Part shown: positions 48,483 through 57,821 of the stretch, in pieces
Numbering within the stretch: the stretch's first letter is position 1
How the letters are laid out: each line of letters begins with the position of its first letter
NCBI GenBank assembly: GCA_902786975.1
Contig: CADAES010000010.1
Span: forward strand, 1-57,872
Source of the DNA: an uncultured Ruminococcus sp.
GTDB lineage: Bacteria; Bacillota; Clostridia; Oscillospirales; Ruminococcaceae
Direction: 5' to 3'
DNA length: 57,872 bases
The notes under the pieces: model-generated
What the model was told of the DNA's origin: nothing
Databases searched by the model: none
What the model saw: the letters and a program-made list of their open reading frames with translations, nothing else
Program-made: the position numbers and the translations under genes

Positions 48483-50214
48483 GCTCTGCCACCTCCTTTT
48501 CGGAGAGCTGGGACAGGCATATCTCACGGTAGACATCGCAGCTGCCGAACAGCTCTTTGTGAGTGCCGATGCCTGCGACCCTGCCGTCCTCGAGTACGAC
48601 TATCCTGTCCGCATTCTTTATGGACGAGATGCGCTGTGACACGATGAACACGGTCATATCCGTCGTCTGTTCTGCGATAGCCTTACGCAGAGCCGCATCT
48701 GTTGCGAGGTCCAGAGCCGAGGCGGAGTCATCAAGGATAAGGATTTCCGGGTCGCCGACGAGTGCCCTTGCGATGGTGAGCCTCTGGCGCTGACCGCCCG
48801 AGAGGTTTTTGCCCTGCTGGAGTATCTCAAAGTCGAGCACGCCCTGTTTTTGCTTTACAAAGCCGTCTGCCTGCGCTGTTTCAAGCGCTTTCATTATCTG
48901 TTCGTCTGTCGCATTCCTGTCACGCCAGCGCATATTTTCCCTTACCGTACCCTTGAAAAGCACAGCCTTCTGCGGAACTATGCCTATCTTGGTGCGAAGC
49001 TGCGTGAACGGGTACTTTTTAACGTCTGTGCCGTCAACGAGGACACTTCCCGAGCTTGTATCGTAAAATCTCGGGATAAGGTTTATCACGCTGGTCTTGC
49101 CCGAGCCGGTACCGCCGATGATGCCGACGGTCATACCCTTATCTGCGGTGAAGGAGATGTTTTCAAGCACATGCTCGCCGCTGCCGGAATAGGCAAAGCT
49201 GACATCCCGGAATTCTACCTTCGGGCTGTCCGGTATTTCGGAAACGGTCGTATTGCCCTCGTCCGAAACGCTCGGCTGAACGTCAAAGACCTCGTTTATC
49301 CTGCCTGCGCAGGCATACATCTTTGTAATGTTGGTCACAAGCAGCGCTACTGCGAGCAGGGCAAGAAGTATCTGGTTCATATAGTTGAGCAGAGCTATGA
49401 CCTCGCCCTGGGTGATCCCGCCGATATTTACCGACTTTCCGCCGAACCAGAGTATCGCCGCTATCGCAAGGTTCACGATAACGTAGGTGGCGGGGTTCAT
49501 TATCGCAGATATCTTTCCTGCGGCAATCTGCATTTTTTTCAGCTCTTCGGCATTCTTCTCAAACTCCTGCTGTTCGTCCTTCTGCCGTGAGAAGGCTCTG
49601 ATAACTCTCGTTCCGACGAGGTTTTCGGAGGTGATGAGGTTTGTTCTGTCAAGTGTTTTCTGCACCTTTTTATAGCGGGGTATCGTTGAGGACATTATCT
49701 TGTAGATAACAAAAGCCAGCGCAGGCGAGATGATGATAAATATGAGCGTGAGCTTGACCGATATCGTGAATGCCATTATCACCGAGCCGAGCACGATGAA
49801 AGGGGAGCGCAGGAACAGCCTCAGCACCATATTCACGCCTGTCTGCGCCTGGTTGATATCGGAGGTCATGCGTGTAACGAGCGTATGGCTGCCAAGTTTG
49901 TCTATCTCGGCGTATGAAAGGGTATTGATGTGCTTGAAAAGCGCTGTTCTCAGCTCTGTGCCGAAGCCTACCGACGCCTTTGCGGCAAAATACTGCGCTG
50001 TCAGCGAGCATACAAGTCCCAGTATGCCGAGCAGCACGAGAATACCGCCACGCCAAAGGATATACGAGGAATCCTCGTTTTTTATTCCCGTGTCGATTAT
50101 GTCAGCCATTATCAGCGGCACGGCAAGCTCAAAGCAGGCTTCTATCAGCTTGAAAAGCGGGCCGAAGATGCTTTGTATTTTGTAATGCTTCAGATATTTT
50201 GCAAGTCTGAACAT
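48475..50214 (-). CDS. ABC exporter half-transporter, first subunit
   Basis: A 579-residue half-transporter with an N-terminal six-helix domain and ATPase GGTGSGKTS, LSGGQRQRLTIARAL, ILILDDSASALDLATD and SQRISS. The catalytic Glu after Walker B is Asp (LDDSAS), as in the degenerate site of heterodimeric exporters, so the pair should have one weak ATP site. The ATG at 50214 fits GGGAG about 10 bases upstream and the MFRLAKYLKHY start of the family. Confidence 0.93.
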   Translation of the reverse strand: MFRLAKYLKHYKIQSIFGPLFKLIEACFELAVPLIMADIIDTGIKNEDSSYILWRGGILVLLGILGLVCSLTAQYFAAKASVGFGTELRTALFKHINTLSYAEIDKLGSHTLVTRMTSDINQAQTGVNMVLRLFLRSPFIVLGSVIMAFTISVKLTLIFIIISPALAFVIYKIMSSTIPRYKKVQKTLDRTNLITSENLVGTRVIRAFSRQKDEQQEFEKNAEELKKMQIAAGKISAIMNPATYVIVNLAIAAILWFGGKSVNIGGITQGEVIALLNYMNQILLALLAVALLVTNITKMYACAGRINEVFDVQPSVSDEGNTTVSEIPDSPKVEFRDVSFAYSGSGEHVLENISFTADKGMTVGIIGGTGSGKTSVINLIPRFYDTSSGSVLVDGTDVKKYPFTQLRTKIGIVPQKAVLFKGTVRENMRWRDRNATDEQIMKALETAQADGFVKQKQGVLDFEILQQGKNLSGGQRQRLTIARALVGDPEILILDDSASALDLATDAALRKAIAEQTTDMTVFIVSQRISSIKNADRIVVLEDGRVAGIGTHKELFGSCDVYREICLSQLSEKEVAEHA

Positions 50215-50251
50215 GTTTTTTGTACTCCCTGAAGTTGAAAGATATGATATA

Positions 50252-50284
50252 GGCAATACCGCACAATGGTCGTGCGGCGTTTCC
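50252..50284 (+). repeat. Third copy of the terminal repeat, palindromic form
   Basis: GGCAATACCGCAC (50252-50264) faces an inverted imperfect copy ending GTGCGGCGTTTCC. It closely matches the right end of the element at 15557-15580. The rest of 50285-50440 is GC-rich, with small hairpins but no gene I can support. Confidence 0.7.
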
Positions 50285-50452
50285 TATAACCACGTCCAAT
50301 GTTCCCCGCCTCTTGGGCTGCGGGTGTCCGGTGGACGCCTTTGCTTAGCTTAGCAACGACCGAAGCGACAGCTGAGACCTGACGCCGCAGCAAGCGAAGC
50401 TTGGTTTGCAGTGACTTGAATGTGCGAATGTCAAAAAGCTTACAGTATATGC

Positions 50453-50480
50453 AAAAAAGCGGAGAAGCTATCTCCGCTTT
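50453..50480 (-). terminator. Terminator of ppk1, overlapping its stop codon
   Basis: AAAGCGGAGA (50456-50465) pairs with TCTCCGCTTT (50471-50480) around AGCTA, with TTTTTT next on the minus strand. Confidence 0.9.
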
Positions 50481-52719
50481 AATTCTTTCTGCTGAAAAAC
50501 GCCTTGATCCTTGCCCACAAGCCCTTCTTTTCGTGGACGGGCTGTATAGGCTGGACGGTCGGTGCCGGTTGAACGGGCTGCTGTACCGTCTGCACCACTG
50601 TCTGTACCGGCTGTGCTGTCTGCACCGTTTGCACCGGCTGAACGGGCTGCGGCGGAGGTGCGGTCACAAGCGGCGGTGCGTTCTCATAAGCCATAGCTAT
50701 AAACTTTTCCTGAGCGCAGCACTTTACGGCGCTGTCGGCAGCTCTGACATAGATGCCGTCGGAGTTCATCACTCTTGCCTTGACGTTGTCGTGCATCTGG
50801 ATATCGAAATATTCCAGCACACGCTTTTTTATCTCCCCGTCGAGCACGGGCACGCCGACCTCGACACGCCTTGTAGTGTTTCGGGTCATATAGTCAGCAC
50901 TGGAGATGTAGACCTTTTTGCGCACGCCTGCTCCGAAGATATATATTCTCGAATGTTCAAGGAATCTGCCGACTATCGAGCGTATCGTTATGTTCTCGGT
51001 GACGTCCTTAACGCCTGCGATGAGACAGGATATGCCCCTTATGACAAGCTCGACCTTAACGCCCGCCTGGGAGCACTCTATCAGCTTGTCGATTATGACC
51101 TTGTCGGTGAGGGAATTGAGCTTTGCTCCGACATAACCGTCGCCGCCTGCCTTGGCAAGCGCTATCTCGTCGTCCATATATTCAAGCACCTTGTTTTGCA
51201 GGCACTTGGGAGCTACCATGAGCGTTCTGGTGTCCTGCACAAGCTCGCCCATACCCAGGGCTTTGAAAACCTCGGCTGCCTCTGATGCGATATCGCTGTT
51301 TGAGGTCATAAGGCAGAAATCTGTGTAAAGCTTTGCGGTCTTTTCGTTGTAGTTGCCCGTGCCTATCTGGACGGTGTATTTTGCCTCACCGTCGATATTC
51401 CGTGTTATGAGGCACAGCTTTGAATGCACCTTCATTCCGGGAGGTCCGTAAATAACGTGACAGCCCGATTCCTCAAGTGCCTTTGACCAGCCGATGTTGT
51501 TTTCCTCGTCAAATCTTGCACGCAGCTCGACGAGCACCATTACTTCCTTGCCGTTGTCGCTTGCTTTGCACAGTGCCTTGACTACCTTTGAGTTTTTTGC
51601 GACTCTGTAAAGCGTCATTTTTATCGAAACGACGGTCGGGTCATCGGCAGCCTCGTTCAGCAGACGCAGGAACGGGTCTATCGACTCGTACGGATAGGAC
51701 AGAAAAAGGTCCTTTTTGTCTATCTGTTCTATCATCGGGGCTGTCTGGTCTATCATAGGTGAGCGCTGAGGCTCGAACTTTTCAAAGAACAGGCTCTTTT
51801 TGCCCGATGCCTTGTCAAACAACTCGCCCACATACGAAAGGTCAAGCGGTGCTTTTTCAACAAAGACCTGCTTTGCTGAAAGCTCCAGCCTTTCACACAG
51901 AGCACCCGTCAGCGCATCGGATATATCCTTTGACACCTGAAGGCGCACCGGACACAGCCTCTTTCGCTTGCTGATGACGACGGACATATTCTGTCTGAAA
52001 TCAAGCTCCGAATCGTAGCTCTCGTCAACGTCGATATCGGCGTTTCGGGTTATGCGCATAAGCGCCTTTTCTTCTATCTTGTAGTTTGAAAATATCCTGT
52101 CGGCAAAGTGTGAGATGACCTCCTCTACCAGCAGATAGCATATGCTGTCCGTTTCCTCATCGGGAATGAAGATGACTCTGCTGAACTTATCCGTGCAGGA
52201 TATCATGCCCAGCGATTTTGTGCCCTTTGCAGACAGCTTTGTGATGACATATATCGACTTGTTCACAAGGAACGGGAACGGGTGGCGCTTGTCGATGATA
52301 TTTGCGTTGATGAACGGCTCTATCTCGTAAGCGTAGTAGCCCTCGATAAATTCAGCCTGCTGGCCCGAAAGGTTCTTCACAGACTTATGATGTATACCCT
52401 TTGTTTTAAGCTCCTTTGAAAGCTGTTCGAAGGACTTGTCACGCACGGCATTGAGCTCACGCACTCTGCTGAATATCGCACTGAGCTGCTCGGACGGGCG
52501 AAGCTTTGTCTTGTTGTCCTTCTGGTCGTCGTCCACCAGCGAGGAATCGTAAAGTGATCCGACACGCACCATAAAGAACTCGTCGAGATTGCTGGAAAAA
52601 ATAGATTCAAACATCAGTCTTTCAAGCAGAGGGACATTCTCGTCCATAGCTTCTTCAAGCACACGCTCGTTGAATTTCAGCCACGACAGCTCTCTGTTGT
52701 CAAATACCTTTTTGCTCAC
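50479..52719 (-). CDS. ppk1: Polyphosphate kinase 1 with Pro/Gln/Val-repeat tail
   Basis: A 746-residue PPK1. Residues 1-675 are the standard enzyme: N-terminal NRELSWLKFNERVLEEA, catalytic phospho-His432 in MKVHSKLCLI, His589 in RFLEHSRIY and Arg-rich ATP site TRNTTRRVEVG. It polymerises the terminal phosphate of ATP into polyphosphate. About 70 extra residues follow (677-746): a low-complexity stretch of Pro-Val-Gln-Thr units, then a basic amphipathic end KKGLWARIKAFFSRKN. The tail may attach the enzyme to the membrane or to polyphosphate. GGGAGG lies close to the start and a promoter is present at 52760-52788. Confidence 0.94.
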   Translation of the reverse strand: MSKKVFDNRELSWLKFNERVLEEAMDENVPLLERLMFESIFSSNLDEFFMVRVGSLYDSSLVDDDQKDNKTKLRPSEQLSAIFSRVRELNAVRDKSFEQLSKELKTKGIHHKSVKNLSGQQAEFIEGYYAYEIEPFINANIIDKRHPFPFLVNKSIYVITKLSAKGTKSLGMISCTDKFSRVIFIPDEETDSICYLLVEEVISHFADRIFSNYKIEEKALMRITRNADIDVDESYDSELDFRQNMSVVISKRKRLCPVRLQVSKDISDALTGALCERLELSAKQVFVEKAPLDLSYVGELFDKASGKKSLFFEKFEPQRSPMIDQTAPMIEQIDKKDLFLSYPYESIDPFLRLLNEAADDPTVVSIKMTLYRVAKNSKVVKALCKASDNGKEVMVLVELRARFDEENNIGWSKALEESGCHVIYGPPGMKVHSKLCLITRNIDGEAKYTVQIGTGNYNEKTAKLYTDFCLMTSNSDIASEAAEVFKALGMGELVQDTRTLMVAPKCLQNKVLEYMDDEIALAKAGGDGYVGAKLNSLTDKVIIDKLIECSQAGVKVELVIRGISCLIAGVKDVTENITIRSIVGRFLEHSRIYIFGAGVRKKVYISSADYMTRNTTRRVEVGVPVLDGEIKKRVLEYFDIQMHDNVKARVMNSDGIYVRAADSAVKCCAQEKFIAMAYENAPPLVTAPPPQPVQPVQTVQTAQPVQTVVQTVQQPVQPAPTVQPIQPVHEKKGLWARIKAFFSRKN

Positions 52720-52759
52720 ATCGTTCCCTCCTTTCTGATGGGATAGTTACGTTTATTTA

Positions 52760-52788
52760 ATTGTAATATAAATCCGCCCAAAAGTCAA
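52760..52788 (-). promoter_or_regulatory. Promoter of ppk1
   Basis: On the minus strand TTGACT (52788-52783), 17 bases, TACAAT (52765-52760). Confidence 0.8.
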
Positions 52789-52900
52789 GTAAAACGGTGG
52801 GATTTCCGTGCAAGAATAAGTGTTCGTGTTTTTTCCTGCTGATTGAGGAGTTCTTATATAGGACAGTTCTTTTCAGTCTGCCTTTGGAGGTCTGTTCATA

Positions 52901-52940
52901 ATTTTTCTATACGGGGGATTTATCCCCCGTATAGAAAAAT
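52901..52940. repeat. Perfect 18-bp inverted repeat with 4-base loop
   Basis: Arms 52901-52918 and 52923-52940 are exact complements (ATTTTTCTATACGGGGGA with its complement) around TTTA. T-runs occur within the arms on both strands. It may act as a bidirectional terminator or an RNA-level element. 52789-52900 holds no gene. Confidence 0.85.
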
Positions 52941-52964
52941 CATTAAGAGGTTTCTGAGGGGAGT

Positions 52965-53000
52965 TTGAGGGGAACTCTTCTCTAAAAGAGTTCCCCTCAA
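52965..53000. terminator. Perfect 15-bp inverted repeat after glpK
   Basis: TTGAGGGGAACTCTT (52965-52979) and its exact complement (52986-53000) surround a 6-base loop, 19 bases past the glpK stop codon. It lacks a long T-run on the minus strand, so it may stabilise the glpK transcript end rather than terminate alone. Confidence 0.75.
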
Positions 53001-53018
53001 CCAATAGGATCAGCTTGG

Positions 53019-54506
53019 TCATTCTTCCCAGTGCAGGCTTCTTTGCACGGCTTTTTCCCAGCCTGTACGCAGGGCGTTTCGCTTATCCTTTTTCATAGAC
53101 GGAGCGAACTCCTTGAAGCTGCCGGATATCTGCAGAATATCCTCCTGCGAGTTCCACACGCCGCAGCCAAGACCTGCGAGGAAGGCTGCGCCGGTTGCGG
53201 TGGACTCGACATTTTCGGGCCTTATTACGGGACGGCCGAGGATATCGGACTGAAATTCCATTATGAAATCGTTTGCCGAAGCGCCGCCGTCAACTCGTAT
53301 CGTATTTAGGCTGCCTGTGTCCTTTACCATAGCATCTATCACATCTGCGGTCTGGTAGCATATCGCTTCAAGACAGGCACGGACGATGTGTGCTCTTGAT
53401 GCGCCACGGGTCAGCCCGAAGATGCTGCCCCTTGCACAGGGGTCCCAGTACGGCGTACCCAGCCCTACGAATGCGGGCACTACATAAACGCCGTTTGAGT
53501 CCTGGACGCTTCGAGCTATCTCCTCGGTCTGTGCGGCGTCGTCTATCATTTTCAGCTCGTCACGCAGCCATTTTACAACAGCGCCTGCCACAAAGACCGA
53601 GCCTTCGAGCGCATAGCTGACCTTCCCGTTTATGCCCCACGCTATCGTGGTGAGCAGGCCGCTCTGGCTTTTCACAGGCTCTTTGCCCGTATTCATCAGC
53701 AGGAAGCCGCCTGTTCCGTAGGTGTTCTTGACGTCGCCCTTGTGGAAGCAGCACTGTCCGAAAAGCGCAGCCTGCTGGTCGCCCGCACAGCCGCATATCT
53801 TTATGCTTGCACCAAGCACAGACTCGTCGGTCGTGCCTATCAGCCCGCTGCAATCAACGACCTGCGGCAGCATACACTTGGGTATGCCCAGCAGTCCGAG
53901 TATCTCCTCGTCCCAGCTGAGGGTATGGATATTGAACATCATGGTTCTTGATGCGTTGGAGTAGTCTGTTGCGTGTACCTTTCCGCCGGTGAGGTTCCAT
54001 ATCAGCCAGGTGTCCACTGTTCCGAAAAGCAGCTCGCCGTTTTGCGCACGCTGCTTTGCTCCGTCAACGTTATCGAGTATCCACTTGACCTTTGTTGCGG
54101 AGAAATAGGGGTCGATGACAAGGCCTGTCTTGTCGCTGAAAAACTTTGAAAGCCCCTGCTGAGCGAATTTTTCGCAGATATCCACGGTGCGTCTGCACTG
54201 CCACACGATAGCGTTGTAAACGGGCTTTCCCGTGGCTTTGTCCCATATCATCGTGGTCTCACGCTGGTTGGTGACACCGATGCCCGATATATCCGATGGC
54301 TGCAAGCCCGCCTGCTTTATCGCTTCCTTTGCGACCTCGAGCTGGCTTTCCCAGATGTCCATAGGGTCGTGCTCTACCCAGCCGCCCTTGACGAAGATCT
54401 GCGGAAACTCCTTTTGACAGCAGCTCAGCTTTTCGCCCGCCTCATTAAAAACGAGTGCTCTTGAAGATGTCGTGCCCTGATCCAGTGCAAGTATATAACC
54501 TTTCAT
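53019..54506 (-). CDS. glpK: Glycerol kinase
   Basis: A 495-residue FGGY kinase of GlpK length. [12 protein letters not shown] (N-terminal phosphate loop), [59 protein letters not shown] and the C-terminal [24 protein letters not shown] are diagnostic. It converts glycerol and ATP to glycerol 3-phosphate. No glycerol channel or dehydrogenase gene is adjacent. The conserved HPr-phosphorylated His of Firmicute GlpK (HYGF/H region near 232) reads [16 protein letters not shown]; the His is present in that segment. It starts 12 bases after the zinc-ribbon gene and shares its promoter. Confidence 0.97.
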   Translation of the reverse strand: MKGYILALDQGTTSSRALVFNEAGEKLSCCQKEFPQIFVKGGWVEHDPMDIWESQLEVAKEAIKQAGLQPSDISGIGVTNQRETTMIWDKATGKPVYNAIVWQCRRTVDICEKFAQQGLSKFFSDKTGLVIDPYFSATKVKWILDNVDGAKQRAQNGELLFGTVDTWLIWNLTGGKVHATDYSNASRTMMFNIHTLSWDEEILGLLGIPKCMLPQVVDCSGLIGTTDESVLGASIKICGCAGDQQAALFGQCCFHKGDVKNTYGTGGFLLMNTGKEPVKSQSGLLTTIAWGINGKVSYALEGSVFVAGAVVKWLRDELKMIDDAAQTEEIARSVQDSNGVYVVPAFVGLGTPYWDPCARGSIFGLTRGASRAHIVRACLEAICYQTADVIDAMVKDTGSLNTIRVDGGASANDFIMEFQSDILGRPVIRPENVESTATGAAFLAGLGCGVWNSQEDILQISGSFKEFAPSMKKDKRNALRTGWEKAVQRSLHWEE

Positions 54507-54518
54507 AGATTTTCCTTT

Positions 54519-55529
54519 CTAAAGCGGGTCGTCTGAGAAACGGCGGGTCTTGTACTCTATCTTGTCGCCGACCTTCAGATTTTTCCACTTTTCGTAATCG
54601 TATTCGACTTTCTTCTCGTTGCCCTTGTCGTCCTTGATGATGGCTCGGTAGGTCTCCTTGCGCTCCGCCTGCCGTTTGTCACCGTATTTGGGTGACTCTA
54701 CGCTTGTTGGCAGGTCTGTTTCAGCCCATTTCGGGTTCTGGTCGTCACCGCTAGTGAATAGGCTGTCCACGGCTTTCCATCGGTCTATGTTGAAATAATA
54801 TTTGGTATCGTATATCGGTTCCTGCCGGTAAACAGGCTCTTTTACGGTCTTTTTCTCGTAAACGGTCTTGTACTTGGGCTTCTTTACCTCCTTGAACTGA
54901 CCGTTGCCGAGGTTTTTATAGCTGATATCGTATCCGTCCTGTACACGCTTCGCTACTTTTTTTGTCTTGGTCTCGTAGTGGTCAAGGACTCGCCGGTAGG
55001 AGCGTATCTCTCTGCTTGAGCTTAATACCTCTGCGCCGTTTGGCACATACCAGTCGCTTTCACGGCTTTTCATGTATTCCTCGACGGTTATGCTCCTGTC
55101 CCACTCAAAGCCGGTTATCTCGCCCTCACGGGTGACAGGCTTATACAGCCAGCCGATGAACAGAAGCAGCAGAGCCAGGAAAGCCATTAAATACAGTCTG
55201 GATCTTTTCTTTTTCGGTTTGTTCGGCTTTTCGTGCTCGCGTTCTTTCTTGGGCTCTTTTACCTCGTAGACGCCCTTTGCCGTTTCCCTCAGAGCACCGC
55301 AGTTCTCGCAGACCTCAGCCTGTGCGGGATTCTGTGAACGGCAGAACGAGCAAAGCCAGTTCGCCTCGTCGTTCTCAAGCTCCTTATCGACGTATTCTAT
55401 CGGCTTGGTCGGGTCCATAAAGAACTCTGCGTCGTTGGGTACCGACGCTCCGCACTTGGTACAGTCCTTATGATCTGCCCGCACGACCTCGCCGCAGTAC
55501 GGACATTTCCAGTAGCCCCATACATTCAT
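54519..55529 (-). CDS. Zinc-ribbon membrane protein with repetitive extracytoplasmic domain
   Basis: A 336-residue protein with two zinc ribbons: CPYCGEVVRADHKDCTKCG (9-27) and CSFCRSQNPAQAEVCENCG (60-78), the second of RanBP2-like form. A very basic stretch (about 92-115) and one membrane helix (about 117-137) follow, then a Tyr/Lys-rich outer domain with short repeats (VYEKKTVKEPVY, EPIYDTKYYFN). I do not recognise the outer domain. The ATG at 55529 is favoured by GGGAG 9 bases upstream over the GTG at 55544. glpK follows 12 bases downstream. Confidence 0.75.
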   Translation of the reverse strand: MNVWGYWKCPYCGEVVRADHKDCTKCGASVPNDAEFFMDPTKPIEYVDKELENDEANWLCSFCRSQNPAQAEVCENCGALRETAKGVYEVKEPKKEREHEKPNKPKKKRSRLYLMAFLALLLLFIGWLYKPVTREGEITGFEWDRSITVEEYMKSRESDWYVPNGAEVLSSSREIRSYRRVLDHYETKTKKVAKRVQDGYDISYKNLGNGQFKEVKKPKYKTVYEKKTVKEPVYRQEPIYDTKYYFNIDRWKAVDSLFTSGDDQNPKWAETDLPTSVESPKYGDKRQAERKETYRAIIKDDKGNEKKVEYDYEKWKNLKVGDKIEYKTRRFSDDPL

Positions 55530-55566
55530 ATTGCATACTCCCACTTTCTATTTGTTTTTCACGATA

Positions 55567-55595
55567 ATTGTACTATGATTTTGCGGGTTTGTCAA
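55567..55595 (-). promoter_or_regulatory. Promoter of the zinc-ribbon/glpK operon
   Basis: On the minus strand TTGACA (55595-55590), 17 bases, TACAAT (55572-55567). Confidence 0.82.
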
Positions 55596-55644
55596 ATAAT
55601 TTGAAAGGCTTGGCTGAAAGTCCGATATTATGTACATAACAAGC

Positions 55645-55673
55645 TTGAAAAATCTGTGCATTTGTGCTATACT
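55645..55673 (+). promoter_or_regulatory. Promoter of radA
   Basis: TTGAAA (55645-55650), 17 bases, TATACT (55668-55673). Confidence 0.72.
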
Positions 55674-55708
55674 CAAAGGGATATATCCTGTGAAAAGGGG
55701 AGTGCGAA

Positions 55709-57079
55709 ATGGCAAAGACAAAGACGAATTACGTTTGCAGCCAATGCGGCTACGAAACGAGCAAGTGGAACGGAAAGTGCCCTAACTGCGGTGAATGGAA
55801 CACCTTTGAGGAGGTCGAGGTGACTGTGCGTGCAGGCTCCGCTTCGAGGACGGCTTCGGCGGTGGCGGACATTTCCGACAGGATAGTGAATGTTGGCTCT
55901 GTCGATGCGAGCTACAGCGAGACACGTTACAAGACGGGGCTTTCCGAGCTTGACAGGGTGCTCGGCGGCGGGCTGGTAAAAGGCTCTATGGTGCTTCTCG
56001 GCGGCGAGCCGGGCATAGGCAAATCGACGGTCCTTTTGCAGATATGCTCGTTCCTGGGCGAGGATCACACTATTTTGTATGTTTCGGGAGAGGAGTCGCT
56101 GAGGCAGATAAAGCTGCGTGCCGACAGGCTCGGTGTGAACAGCCCGAACCTGTATCTGCTTGCGGAGACGGACTGCGAGAAGATATGTAATGTTATCGTC
56201 AAGCAGCAGCCCGAGATAGTCATAATCGACTCGATACAGACGATGAGCATGGCGGGGATAAGCTCGGCGCAGGGCTCTGTAACGCAGGTCAGAGAGTGTA
56301 CGAATCTGTTTATGCACACCGCAAAGTCCGAGGAGATACCGATGTTCATCGTCGGACACGTCAACAAGGACGGCGCAATCGCAGGACCGAAGGTAATGGA
56401 GCACATCGTTGACTGCGTGCTTTACTTTGAGGGGCAGAGGAACCTTACCTACCGTATCCTGCGTGCGGTCAAGAACCGTTTTGGCTCGACAAACGAGATA
56501 GGCGTGTTTGAAATGGCTGACAAGGGCTTGCTCGAGGTGGAGAACCCGTCGATGCTGCTTCTTGAGGGCAGACCGACCGATGTTTCGGGCACCTGCGTTG
56601 CCTGCATAATCGAGGGCACACGCCCGATAATGGCGGAGGTGCAGGCGCTGGTGTCAAAGTCATCGCTTTCAACTCCGAGGCGGACTGCAACGGGCATAGA
56701 CTATTACAGAATGTCTATCATAATCGCTGTGCTGGAAAAGCGGCTGGGCTACTTTTTCGGCGGACTTGATGTGTATATCAACATAGTCGGCGGCTTGAAG
56801 CTGGACGACACGGCTGCTGACCTGTCTGTTGCGATGGCGCTGTATTCGAGCCTGACCGACAAGGTGATAGACAGCAAGACTATCGCTTTTGGCGAGATAG
56901 GCTTGGGCGGCGAGCTCAGAACGGTATCGCATATCCAGCAGCGTATTGCGGAAGCCGAAAGAATGGGCTTTGAAAAGGTCATTCTGCCAGCTCATTCGCT
57001 TAAAGGCATCGATATAAGTAAATTCGACATAAGAGTCGTTGGGGTACACTCAATAAAGGAAGCGTTCAAGGAGATATGA
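55709..57079 (+). CDS. radA: DNA repair protein RadA (Sms)
   Basis: A 456-residue RadA of normal length. Order: four-Cys zinc finger CSQCGYETSKWNGKCPNCG (10-28), RecA-like ATPase with Walker A GGEPGIGKST and Walker B IVIIDSIQT, the RadA-specific KNRFGSTNEIGVF motif, and a C-terminal Lon-like domain (FGEIGLGGELR). It is a hexameric branch-migration helicase acting with RecA. AAGGGGAG precedes the ATG. The HD-phosphohydrolase gene starts 28 bases downstream. Confidence 0.98.
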   Translation: MAKTKTNYVCSQCGYETSKWNGKCPNCGEWNTFEEVEVTVRAGSASRTASAVADISDRIVNVGSVDASYSETRYKTGLSELDRVLGGGLVKGSMVLLGGEPGIGKSTVLLQICSFLGEDHTILYVSGEESLRQIKLRADRLGVNSPNLYLLAETDCEKICNVIVKQQPEIVIIDSIQTMSMAGISSAQGSVTQVRECTNLFMHTAKSEEIPMFIVGHVNKDGAIAGPKVMEHIVDCVLYFEGQRNLTYRILRAVKNRFGSTNEIGVFEMADKGLLEVENPSMLLLEGRPTDVSGTCVACIIEGTRPIMAEVQALVSKSSLSTPRRTATGIDYYRMSIIIAVLEKRLGYFFGGLDVYINIVGGLKLDDTAADLSVAMALYSSLTDKVIDSKTIAFGEIGLGGELRTVSHIQQRIAEAERMGFEKVILPAHSLKGIDISKFDIRVVGVHSIKEAFKEI

Positions 57080-57107
57080 TATAAAAGCCAAGGCAAAGGA
57101 GAACGAT

Positions 57108-57671
57108 ATGGACGCCAGGGAATATCTTGAAATACTGCACACGGCGGAAAAGCTGAAAGATGCCACACGCCATTGTACTACCTCGCGGGGCAGAAAGGAA
57201 AGCGTTGCCGAGCACAGCTGGAGAATGTCGCTAATGGCTTTGCTGCTGAAGTCGGAGTTTCCCGATGCCGATATGGACAAGGTCGTGAAGATGTGCATTA
57301 TACACGATCTCGGGGAGTGCTTTACGGGGGATATTGCAACATTTATAAAAACAGATGCGGACAGAAAGACCGAGGACGAGCTTTTACAGCAATGGGTCGG
57401 CTCGATGCCGGGCGAAGTATCCGCAGACCTGTCGGCGCTCTTTTCCGAAATGGAGGCACAGCAAACGGCAGAAGCAAAGATATACAAGGCGCTTGATAAG
57501 CTCGAAGCGCTGATACAGCATAACGAATCACCGCTTGAAACGTGGTCGGAAAACGAATATGAGCTGAATAAAACATATGCATTCGATACAGTCGCTTTTT
57601 CAGATTGGCTGACAGACTTGAGAAAAGCCGTTCTTGAGGATACGATAGAGAAGCAAAATGCCGAAAAGTAA
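57108..57671 (+). CDS. HD-domain phosphohydrolase, YfbR-like
   Basis: A 187-residue HD protein. Metal ligands are His in SVAEHSWRMSL (about 36), the HD pair in CIIHDLGE (about 67-68) and a later Asp in ALDKLEAL (about 129). The layout is that of YfbR-type 5'-deoxynucleotidases, which dephosphorylate dNMPs; substrate not proven. AAAGGAG precedes the ATG. It probably shares the radA transcript. Confidence 0.87.
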   Translation: MDAREYLEILHTAEKLKDATRHCTTSRGRKESVAEHSWRMSLMALLLKSEFPDADMDKVVKMCIIHDLGECFTGDIATFIKTDADRKTEDELLQQWVGSMPGEVSADLSALFSEMEAQQTAEAKIYKALDKLEALIQHNESPLETWSENEYELNKTYAFDTVAFSDWLTDLRKAVLEDTIEKQNAEK

Positions 57672-57697
57672 ACTTTATGTAAATTTTCGTGCAAGAC

Positions 57698-57726
57698 TTG
57701 ACTTTTTATATTGTATATGGTATCAT
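57698..57726 (+). promoter_or_regulatory. Promoter of rplU
   Basis: TTGACT (57698-57703), 17 bases, TATCAT (57721-57726). Confidence 0.72.
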
Positions 57727-57743
57727 ATTTAAGCCGCATATCT

Positions 57744-57784
57744 ACGGTACGCAAGTTCGGGGCCTCAGCTGCGCCCGACACCGT
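57744..57784 (+). promoter_or_regulatory. Candidate ribosomal protein L21 leader
   Basis: ACGGT (57744-57748) pairs with ACCGT (57780-57784), and inside GTTCGGG (57755-57761) pairs with CCCGAC (57774-57779) with one bulged T. It lies between the promoter and rplU, where Firmicutes carry the L21 leader that autoregulates the operon. Class membership is inferred from position and shape. Confidence 0.5.
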
Positions 57785-57821
57785 ATAATAGCGAGTTCAT
57801 GAAAAGGCAGGTGCATATTGA

